64,000 nt of DNA, taken from positions 2,046,001 to 2,110,000 of the forward strand of contig CP053155.1 in the NCBI GenBank assembly GCA_014607495.2, read 5' to 3'. The stretch comes from Carposina sasakii (Eukaryota; Arthropoda; Insecta; Lepidoptera; Carposinidae). Numbering within the stretch: the stretch's first letter is position 1; every line of letters starts with the position of its first letter. The notes beneath the pieces are model-generated. The model saw only the letters and a program-made list of their open reading frames with translations, was not told the DNA's origin and made no database searches. The position numbers and the translations under genes are program-made. Of this stretch, positions 49,201 to 61,200 are shown piece after piece.

Positions 49201-52200
49201 TAGATAAGGTATTAAAAAAGTATTATGTCAGCGAGGTAACACTAACGTAGCGTCGTGGTGTAACGAAATATTATGTAACTTACTGAAAATTCCATAATAA
49301 TGAACTGAGAAATTATGAAAACAAAAAATCATATAGAACTAGGTGGAACGAACATCCTAGTGTGCCAGTGGTAGGTAAAAGTATGAATTTAATTAAGTAG
49401 AATTCAAGTTTTTGGAAATCACATCCAATAATAAACCTTTATTTTAATTTCCACCCTGTACACTTCAAACAATCTACATCAATTTTATACTAAACAATTA
49501 ACCTAATTATAATATAGGTTTCTCTACAGACTAATAATAACTTAAAGGAAAAGTAACATCGTAGTAAACCGTCATTCACATAGAAAATCACCTCAGAACT
49601 ACGGCATTTTTGTCTTCTAAGCTGTTTGCGAAGTCTCGGCGATTCACACTGCAAATAAGTCAGAAGTAGTCTAAGCCTAGCCTTAAATAAATTTGAAGTT
49701 AGATAATCAACGCAAGTGAAAGTTACACAGGAATAGAGTGCAATTAACCAAGAATCGCAAAGTAAAATGCTCTAGAAAAGATCGTAGACAGCTACGAATT
49801 CCGTAGTCATACTACGAGGTTTTGGTTCGTAGCATTTATTTTAGATTTTTTTTAAATTTCACTGTTGTGTGTGTGATATAAGAATAACCCGTGCAAATTC
49901 TAAAATCATTAGTACGTGAAAATTGTGCGTGCAATCCAATGAATTATACGATCAATAAATCATCCTATTCATTCATATAAAGAAATGTAAATTAAATGGA
50001 AGTGTTAAACAAAAGAATCTTAAAACAAAGACCAAAGAATCATATTTTTTCCAACCTGCAAATCCAAATCAGGCGGCAGTCGAAGCTCCCTAGCCGAAGC
50101 CACAGAAGCCACTGATGCGTTGGAGACAGAATCTTCTGATGATGAGGATGACGCTGGAGCTGGGGCTTGCGAGCGGGACCTTCGTCTGCCGCCCTTGCGA
50201 CCTCTGGTACTGCCGTCACGACAACCTGGGACCTGGATGGTAGGTAGTCATGGTAAGTATGTGGTTCATTCCATTGGATGCAAAGAGTCAAGAAGGAAGG
50301 CTATGGCTGCATTTAGTGAAACGACAGCTATTATTAAGTTTAAAGATAATCATCATCATCATCCTCAGCCATGAGAAGTCCACTGCTGATCATAGGCCTC
50401 CCCCAACAACCTCCATTCCGACCGGTCGGAAGGGCCTGCATCCAACCGATGCCCGCGACCTTGTCCAGGTCGTCCGTCCATCTCGCGGGTGGCCAGCCCA
50501 CGCTGCTAGAACCTTTCGGGATGAAGTTTGAAGATTCTTATTAAGGTTATTATTTAGCTATTACCTAGCCTCTTGCCCTATTTTATTTAAACATTTTCTA
50601 TTTTACCTCTAACAAGTTGTGCATGGAGTGAGGCATGTGGGGTAGAGTTGATTTCGCAGTTCCAGCCACTTCATGAGATGCCGTTCTTGTTGTCTTCCTA
50701 TCTTTCTTGCGACCAGTTTTCTTTTGAGTAGCAACGTTCGTTTTGGAATTCCCACCTTTCACGCACTCGGAGCTTGGGAAATCATAAAGTCCATCAGAAT
50801 CGGTGAATGGTAACTGTTTCCCGTAAAATAGCGGAGAAAATCTTCCCATACCAGTTTTGTCACTCAAAGGACTTTCACTTCTAGAACTTACTGGACTTAG
50901 AGGGCGACTACACTCAGTGAATAATATGGGTGGTCTCAAACTAGTTTTTTCATCTAATCCCTTCTCTAACCCCTTTTCTATACTAACACACTTTACTATT
51001 GAGCATTTGGTTACACCGCTTGGAGAACAGAGCGTTGTCAACGGTATATCTAAACATTCTTTGATAGCTACCATTGTTTCCAGCTCTTTCGCACTTCCAG
51101 GTATATCGTCTACCCTCTCATCTGTACCTATTCCTTCATCGTTAGATTCTAGCAATGGGTCATCTGAAAGAGTCTCAGAATCTGATCTGCCACGTCTTCT
51201 CTCAGTATTGTCATCATTGGAAGTTGCCGGGCTAGAATTAGTTTTCATTAGTGGTCTTCTTCTCAAAAAGCTGGATGGTCCACCGCCGGAGCCTGGGTCT
51301 TCCATTTCGGAAGGACATAAAGGATTGCTGGAACCGCATCGCGATGGTCCAGGACTGGCCATTGAACTATAACCAGATGATGACAGGTTCGATTCTGATG
51401 GAGCCCTTTCACCACGAACAGACATAGAAAATGGACTCAAATAGCACATATTTCCACTTGGCGGTGGTGGTCTTGGAGACATAGGTTCGTCAGATTCTTC
51501 ACTGGCATTGTAAGTTACAGTGATTAATGGTGGTGGTTGGAATTCTAAATGTGGTGGGGTTCTTCTGGGTGGCGGGGATCCAGGTGATGCTCTTTCTATA
51601 GTTAATATTGGTACTTTGAGGGCAGGAGGATTTGGAGATGGCGACGACATTTCTCTTTCAGAATCTTGACTATGTGTGAAGCTTGGACTTGGCGAGTCCG
51701 TGATTTGGGTGGACGGAGTTGAAGTATCCATACTGCCAATCGATGGACGAAGCTGTGGAAAACATAACTTGTAAACATAAATTGCCAATCGCAAAGATTT
51801 TCAATATATGTGAAAACTATAGGTATATGTCGAAGTTGGCTGTAATTTATATAAGTACCTTTGCCCTGTCCTATATATTGGAACCAGGGATTTGATATCT
51901 CCTCTCCGCTTGTATACATTTCTATGATTGGAACTGTAATGTGTAAAAGCGTAACCTAATTCTTTGGTGCAAATAAATCTATTTTTTATTATTATTACTA
52001 CTTACCTTTAATCTCAAACTAGAAGTAGGCCTCTCAGGTTTGTCATACTTAATTTCATCCAGCTCATCTTCACTCGGTGAGATACAAGTTAATGTGGATT
52101 CACTTTTCGTATCTGGCTCCATCATCGCACGAGGCATTCTAGGAGACGGTAAAGGAGTTGGTAGTGGTGTTGGCAATGGAGTGGGGAGCTCACGGATTGG

Positions 52201-55200
52201 AGAAAGGCATTTATTAATACTACTTGGGACTTCTAAAAGTATACATGGAGGATGGAGAAGGTTACTTCCTATTGAAGACGATTTGTGTCCACTTAACGGA
52301 TCAACAACCTGAAATAAAAATAAACCAATGATTAAAATGGAAAACTTATGAAATTATCATAAACAAAAGTACAAATATTTTACCTGTATTTCTATAGTAT
52401 TATGAGGCCTTGTGATTGGTGAATCAGGTGCAAGTGAGGGTATATGCGATGATGCAATTGATAAATCGTCAGCATCCCCGGTATCATCTTGAGGAGATGA
52501 CGCTGTTGGAGTACTTGAAGCTGATATACCACCAGACGATGCCCTTGATACTATTGCAGCAGAGGATGATGAAAAATTCCGAAACATCGCTAAAATTGAA
52601 TCGGCACTGGAGATTTTTGGCTGCCTGAAAAATAAAAACTACAATAGCGACATGATCTAAATACTCTAATAGTAATATTACAGACATTAGAGAAGACGTA
52701 CCTTTGGTATTTCCTTAAAGAAGCGTTGGCTAAAGTAAAATCAAGACTGGACATGGAATCACTGCCTTGGTTACTAGACGTACTGTGAGGTGATCGTATT
52801 TCCACGCCCGGAGAAGGTGGAGTGCTTGATGCTTTAGCTTTCAATCCTCTATCGGATAATAAAGCCATGGGAATAGTGATCGTATTCACCATGTCAACAT
52901 CAGAACTAGAACTCATTTCCGCTGAAACTTTGTTTAGAAGTCTGGCAAAGGTAACTTTCTTCTCTAATTTAGGATCTGATATGTGTCTCATGGATGGAGA
53001 TGTCGACGGCGAAGACCCTTCACTGGCAAAAGAGGTTTCTTTATTGTCGACACCATAGTTAACAAAAGCGGGAGCACTTTCCACTGTACTTAGAGTTCTT
53101 TTCTCTGACATTTGTATTAGTTCTCCCATGGTTATTTTCTTGGAATGTTCGTTGGCAGAAGCGGGACTTATCAGCTGTTGCAATATCTGCTTCTTTTCGG
53201 CAGCATTTTTCTTTGTTGGTGTGGAATTGTTGCGTTTTTTGCGAGGCGATGGTGTGCCTATATAGAAATGGAAATCAGTCACATTTCTTGGTAATTTTAG
53301 TTGGTGATCTAGTGTGGTCTAGGACAACATTAACTAATTTCATACAATAGATTGGAAAAAGTAATTTGAACAACATTTAATCGACATGAAGATCAACGTC
53401 ATGCCTTTGATCTTGGTGCAACTAAAAGAAGCCAATTGTTTAGGGTAGTGCTAAGGGCGGGTTATTTAGTAGTACATTTTGTATAAGTTTTTTTTCAAAT
53501 TCAAATGTTTTTATAGTAAGTTGTCTGATGATATTACTTTTATTATAAGCAATAGTTGGTACTTGTAACAGGTATTTATCGACGTAACAGTTGCAACTCA
53601 TAACATTTTTTATTGTAACATTATTTCATACTACTATGAAAGCCAGAACTCTACTATACATGCAAAACAATACATCACAACATGCTACACTAAAGCTACT
53701 ATATTATATTTACAATTCCAGTCTTTATACTGTAAAGAACATCAAGGCAGGCGTATCGTATTAGTATTATATAGGTACAACTAATGGGCTTAAATATGAC
53801 GCAAAATATCAGGCGAACTAATTATATGCTAATTATATCACGTTCATAACGTTACTAAGTAAATGAAATTCATAACAGTAAATTATATTGTAAAAATAGC
53901 GATATATCGTTATTGCGTCATACTTAAGCACAATAAAAAAATGCGAAGTAGTATAGAAACTGGAAGATAGAATAGTTGGACGATCCAAAAAGGTGCTAGG
54001 GTAGGAAGGAGCGTCTAGGTGTTGTGCGTAGTCAAGAGTGCACACATCGATAGAGTTGAAGAAGATGCAGTCCAGAGCATTCCACAATAATCATTCAGCC
54101 GTTGCAATCGCGAGCCAGTGCACCGCGCGCTCCGCAATGACGCCTGCTTGAAATGGCACTAAATACCTGAATGATATTAGTATGTAAGTCTAAATACTTG
54201 ATCGGGGTTTAGGAAAGGATGTAGGGGGTCTTGATGCAGTGTGGTGGGCATGAGAACGGTCATTGCGGAGAGCGCGGCTCCGCTCCGCTCCACTCCTTAC
54301 GTCCTGGCGGCGGCTTTAAAAGATCGTCCAAGCTAAAGGTGCGCGCGGCTCTTGGGTGCGTCGCGAGCCCAGAGACCGACGGCTTGCGAATCCCGGCCGC
54401 CAGCCGCGTGAGCAGCGTGCGGTGGGAGCCCTCACCGTTGCGCACCGGCGCTGTGGACAAAGGCTCGGTTGGACTCCGGCCGCCGCTAGCGCTCCGCCTG
54501 CGGCACCGCGGCGTAGCGCTGTCGCCGCGTCGCGCGCGCCGCTAGCCCCACATTAAAGGGATTGCCAGATTTTTTGCCGGGACATGTCGGAAGTCGGGTT
54601 TGCTTGTTAGTGGTGCTCGTTTGGATGGATGTCTCAGGAGGGTGTTATGTCGGGACAATATCTGACAATCCTTGCTACATTTGCACACGATTACTCCAAC
54701 TTGGTGCATTATTTGGAGACCTCCTGATCGTTTCCATCACGTGACGGCTCCGATATGTTTTATCATACAAACGGCACAATAAACTTAATTATACCAACAT
54801 AAAAGCATCGTGTACTCACGTCCCCAGAAACTCGAGTTGCCTCTAAAGACAAAAACATTCATAGCATGCGAGAGCTTGCACTAGAGTTGAAGGAACTCAT
54901 CTAGAATGAGTAAGACGAGGTTTCTAGAATATATTCTAAACGTTTCTGGACTCGCAAGTGATCAAACATAGAGACATAGAAGAAAAAATTACGCATAACG
55001 TGTCCTTACCATCCCAGAGACAGTGCGTTTATCGAGAAAACATAACAATATAGCGGAAACAGTTTTAAAAATTACAAAGCTTTATAGTTACGGTGAGTAC
55101 GAAATCTTTCTCAAAATAAAGTTAGTCTTAAATCTGTGTTTAAAAATTGTGGGAAGCTATACTTTTAGAGTGCTTGGGAAAATGGCAGAGGAAGCCCTTT

Positions 55201-58200
55201 GGGTATCAATTAATTAATTTATCTCTAATGAAAATGAATTCTTTGAGGAACTTACGTTTGGCGCATCTGTCGGCTTCTTCGGCGAGAAGCTTCTCGATCT
55301 TCTCCGGGAAGTGTCGCTTGGCGCACCACACTAGGCCGATGAAGCCGAGGACGGAGAAGACCGCGAAAAGACCTAACCAGAATGGCTCCTGCATCATACG
55401 AGTTCCAAGACCTACTATCGTTGGGTTCGGGTTTGGCACTTCACATCTGTAAAACAAATTGGTTAGTGTCAGCGTGGGTACTGTCGAACCCTAGAAATGA
55501 ATCTTTGGAAACATCTTCGTGAATACAAAGCTTTTGAAAAAAGCGGGTGGGGCTGTGTCGGGGCACACGGCCGTTGGTTTTAACGTGAAACGTCTATGTT
55601 AGCGAATCGCTTTTAAAGTAAAAGATTGAAATGAAAACAAGATGGACAAGTATTTTAATAAAAAAAGAACAGGTACGTAGTAAAATACATAGCAATGTTT
55701 ATATATTTATTGTCACTTTCTGGTTATTTTAAATAGCAGCCGCCCACGACTTCGTCCGCGTGAGGGGGCGTTGTACCCGTGCGAAGCCGGGCAGGTTGTT
55801 GTATAGACTGTAGCCTTCCTTGGTAAATGGGCTATCTAACACTGAAAGAATTTTTCAAATCAGACCAGTAGTTCCTGAGATTAGCGCGTTCAAACAAACA
55901 AACAAACAAACTCTTCAGCTTTATAATATTAGTATAGATATAAATACTGTCCAAATTACACTTATTTTGTATAAATCAATCGGTTCAAATAAACTTGACA
56001 AACACACGAAAGAATCACCACGCTATAAAGTCGGAGTCACGAGTTACACTGAATAGAAACAAGCGTGAGCGCCGGTTTCGCACAGTTATCGCAGTTCCCT
56101 CCCCCGCCCCCCCGCTTACCCCGACACGAACTCAATGTATAACAGCGAGCTGACTATTAAGTGAAATATTTACACCACATTTTTGTTTCTAAGACCAATA
56201 GTTTTTTAATTATTAAGGTACGATGATATAGACCCGTTACGGTCCAGTTTTTAAACGGTACCCGTATGTGTCGGCGCGATTTTAAAGACGTTTCACGTCA
56301 AAAAAACCAGGCATGTCGAATTGAAACCCTACGCGTCGAGATGTCACGTTGTTCTTGTTAAGAGTATGTCTATTACCTCTTCCCCCTCCACGACGGGTTG
56401 CACTGGCGCCGCGTCGCGCTCGACGCAGGCGCCGCGGTGTTGCAGGGCCGGCTGGCGCACGCGCGCACGCGCTCCTGGCAGCGCCGGCCGCGGAAGCCAC
56501 GCGCGCACGCGCACGAGTACGCCTCCGCGCCCTCCGACAGCGAGCAGTTGCCGAACACGCACGGCGAGCGCTCGCACGCCGTCAGCAGGCAGAACGCTCC
56601 TGCGCATTTCCATATCTTGTCGTCTCAAAAGTATATACATAAATATATCAGCCTATTGTAGTCCACTACTGGACTCCTCCCCCAGAGCACGTCTCAAGAC
56701 TCATGTAGTTAATTCGTAAATCTCTAACCCGAAGAACAAAGACGAGGGAAACTATGTCTATACAGCCATTGTCTTCAGTGAAAAGATTTCAAAATTTGCG
56801 ACAGATAAAATAGTAACTGCAAATTACTATAACTGATCTTGAGAGATTTTTGCATATCCCAGATTAAATTTTCAATTGTTTTCATACAAAATTTAAAATT
56901 AGGAATAAAATAATCCAAGACTCTTTTTGATCTCTCGTAGTGAAATTGGCCGTTAGTAATACTCGTTAAGCTCAATTTTACGGCCGGTAGTTACTAGAAT
57001 GCGTTTCACTCAATAATTAATTTGGATGAAGACACAGTTATTATGTGCATAACCACATTATCTGTGTCACTTCATTTAAAAAATGTTAGTTCTGACATCC
57101 GCCATAAGAGTCATTCTATAAAACGGACTCTAGTTACTATGTTTCATCATCAGCTTCCTGCCCATATCCCGTTTATGACGCGGCTAGGTCTTGGAGGGAT
57201 GTGTTGCTGTAAAATTTTTGATTGTCCTTAATTTAACTTAATTTAATTTGATTTGGTTTAATTTTATTTAATCTTATTTAGTTTAATTTAGTTTTATTTG
57301 AGTTAATTTAGTTTGAATGATGATGCATATTTGTTATTTGGATGTACCTACTCGCAGATAAGTAATGTTACAGTTAATATGTCCTGTAAATATGTCAAAT
57401 AAATAAATAAATGGTCGGCCTCGGTGCAGTATGGTTTCATTCGAATCTCATCTGCCTTCCTGACGCCAATCTTTAGCTAAGTGACAATTTGAGCTATTGA
57501 GCTATAGTAAGCGCATGCTATCTTACCAGTGTAATATCCTGAACATTGACAATAGTTTCTCGTATCATCAGTCGCACACCGCCCTCCATTCAAGCAAGGG
57601 TTAGGGTAGCAGTCTTCCAGGCTCGTTTCCTCTGGCAGTAGAAGTAGCTTGTTATGGTATTCCGGATCTGAAAGTAAGGTTTGGAGAAGACTACATCTAC
57701 AGGTAACTTTTTAAGTTTTGGCTTAAGTTTTAGTAAGTATAGGTACTATAAATAAATTAGTCGTTTTCCAAGGAAAGTTTAGGAGTAAAAATTAGCTAGC
57801 CTACTCCAGTCAAGTGACTGAGTCGCGCGAAAAACAATTAGCTTTAGTGTATCTGAATAGTGTTGAACCACGATCATCAGGAGTCACCATGTTATTCCTA
57901 CTCATTATCATTTTTCGAAGCTTGATATTGAATCCGAGTCATGGAACCTATGAGTTAAGTACCCACTGCTAGGTTAACACTCATGCCTCCCATGAGAAGT
58001 GCTGAACATATGCCACTGTGACAGGTTAGAAGCGGCCTGCATTCAGCAGGTACTTCACCGCCTGGTCTTCCCACCCTTCGCTAGGTATATAATACACATA
58101 CATACCCATCAGCCTATAGTATCAGTTCACTGTTGGACGTAAACCTCCCCTAGGGCACGCCGTAAGGCTACTGTCACAGAGGGATTTTTGCCCTTAGTCG

Positions 58201-61200
58201 GCGGGTTGGTGCCCGCAGAGTAGAGTTTGTACCACCCCTGCCTGCCCGTGGGTATCGTACGAGGCGATTAAGGGTTGCCGGGAGGTGGCAGCAGCACCTT
58301 TCGTACTGACAACATAGTCCGAAAATCACACTGCGGTCACCAACCCGTCTGCCCAGCGTGGTGACTATGGGCAAAACTCCCCTGTGGCAGTAGCCTTGTG
58401 TCGTGCCCTGGGGGAGGCCTACGTCCAGCAGTAGACTGCAATAGGCTGAATAAGAAGAAGAAGTTGCCTACGTAAGGTTAAGATAGCTCAAGTTCCTACC
58501 TTTATGTACAGCAAGCTGAATATCAACAGCCATCGCGTCGTTCGGTGCATGCAACGTGACAGTGAGTGCGTGTAGATATGACCGCAGAAGAAGTGGCGCG
58601 GCCGGGGCAGTCACGGCGTCCGGGGCAGCCGGGGCAGCGGGGCACAGCGCCCATCGTGTGCTGTTGTGCTCACTGTAGCTGTCTTTCACCTAAGCAGATG
58701 TGTTGGAGAAATATATTGGTAGGTGTTAGAAGTTGTTGACAGTTATTTTACACTAGATGATGCCCATGAGTGACGACTTCGTCTGCGTTAACTACATAAT
58801 TCCTATTTTTCGCACCCTGTGGTAATGTCACGAAATTATTTTTCATCATACATACATATACATACATATAATCACGCCTTTATCCCTTACGGCGTAGACA
58901 GAGCTCCAAGGGACGATAGAACCACATAGTGCCACTTCTGACCAATTTTGAGGGTATAGTTGAGATGTACAAGTTTGGTTAGTAGTGACAGGTCAGCCCA
59001 TCACCTACAAAATACCAAGACCCTCTTGTCCCTCTACTGACTTGTACAGTATGCCCGGGAAGAGAAGCAGCTGTATTATACGTTTTTTTTTCACTCCCAG
59101 AGTAGCATAGAAGTAAAGTCTTTTTCATCAGATGCCATATAAAGAAAAAACTCTCTAAGATTCAGAATAAAGAATATAATATAATAAGTATATGTTTATG
59201 TGCTTTTGAACAGGTCTCTAAGATCAGCGGTTTAGGCTGTGCGTTATTTAGAACCTTCCCCTGCACGCTTTCTCCTTACCGCTTCAGTCCACTCTCAATC
59301 TCCCTCACCTCAATCCACCCGCTCACTTTCCCGCCTGACTGGTCCCCCTGGGCGGCCAGCTTTGCTTGCCTCACCGCTTCAGGTCGCTCTCAATCCCCCT
59401 CACCTCAATCCACCTGTACAGCTGGTCTCCCTGGGCGGACAGCTACTTCAGTCCACTCTCAAGTTCTTCACCTTAAGCCACCCGCCCCTCCCTAACCCGC
59501 ACGGTGCAGTCTCCTGGCCTATCAGTCTCGCTTGCTTCACCGATTCAGTCAGCTCTCAATCCTCTTACCTTAATCTACTCACCCTTGGCCCGTACTGCTG
59601 ATCCCTTGGCCTTCTTAGTCCACCCTCAAACCCCTCACCTCAATCCACCCGCCCACCTCCCCGCACGGCTCCGCCCCCCGCCCCGCCAGCACCACGCCAC
59701 GCACCGCCAGCAGCAGCGCGTGCCCCGGCGGCGCGAGCAGGCGGGTGGCGAGGCGCGCGCGCTGCGGCGGCGGCGCGGGCCAGTTCGGCGCCGACACGCG
59801 ACCCGAACGCACGTCGCGCAGCTCCACCGTGTGGGTCAAGTTGGCGAAGGTTACTGGAAATGTGTTATGTTGCTAGAGAGGGGAAGAATGCTCCTGTTTA
59901 CACTATCGTTGTAGCATAGTGCGCAGGATATGCAATATTTATTTATTTATATTTTAGGTAGACATACAGACTACTTAAGTACAATAGACAGTACAATGCC
60001 ATTAAGCTGTCTCCACTAATAGACAAGATACATTAAAAAATAAAAGAGAAAAAAAAATTGCTAAAAGGAAATAAACAATAAAAAAAATTTACACAATTAC
60101 AGTACATACATAAAACAATAAAGAGGGGCGCCTTATAGGATTGTTAGCTTTTGAAAAAGCAATCACTAGTGAATCTAGTGATTGCTGCACTGCTGGAACA
60201 AAAAAAAACTGTTTTGTCAGTACCTGGAGTTGGTTCGGGGCACACACAGCGCCAGGCTCTGTCTTCTCAGAATATATCAGAATTAGGGAAATTACGCGTG
60301 ATTTCGGCATGGTCATACTCATAATCCCGCGGGATTGCTTCCCTACGCACCATACTACGCAGATAGTCCCTACCTATTGATGAAGAAGGTACATGGAGAA
60401 CAATAGAAAAGCCTTAAAACATCGTAAGCCATAATGGTCTTACTTGAAGAGGCTTTAATTTCGAGGGGCTGATCCCGTAATCCTGAAACATCAGTAGGTC
60501 CATACCATGGTACTGTGAGTTCAATTACAAATCGTTCTTTAGATTTTTCATCTGTGAGTTGCTAGTTTTCACAACTTGACGCCTGTACCTATTTTACATT
60601 GCATACGTGTCGTCTGCTCACAACTCGAGCCAACTCGTTCCATCTCTTACAGTAACCTTTTTTATTCCAAAGAGACTCACCGGATTTAAACTGCGCATAA
60701 AACCCCACGCCAGTGGCATTTTCACCAGTTCTGACTCTCAACCGCAGCAGCTCAGCTTGCGACACCAAAAGACCGTCAGTTAAGCTGGTGGCACTCATGA
60801 AAGGCCTGACGGGAACCCCTGCGGCTTCTGTCTGCACCTCCAGGAATGAGTCTTCGGGATACTCTTCCGTCACGTTTATGGGCACGCTTTTATCAAATAC
60901 ACCGTAACCGAAGTCGAAGTAGCTGATGTTTAGAAATACGCGCTTGCCTGAAAGAGTAGAATGGAATAGCTAAGACAAGACCAATACGATATTCTATAGA
61001 AGATGTGGATAAATTTGAGAACTCGATCGAATAAGCAAATAAGTTGGTTGGTATACTGGACTATTAGTGCCAGAGTCTAGAATTAACTTATGTGTAGATT
61101 AACAAATACAGCTTCTAGACAATATATTCCTATGCCTGACAGAATACTTTACCTGCAGGTGCCAAAATGTCAATTGTGCAGTCTAGGTCAGGTAATAAAA

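Noticed and set aside
50857..51372. Plus-strand frame of 171 codons opposite the receptor tail
   Set aside because: Shadow of the large minus-strand cytoplasmic exon, which is in phase with its neighbours.
56321..56719. Several overlapping frames in the GC-rich EGF exon
   Set aside because: GC-rich DNA lacks stops in all frames; only the minus frame with EGF cysteines and correct splice phase is coding.
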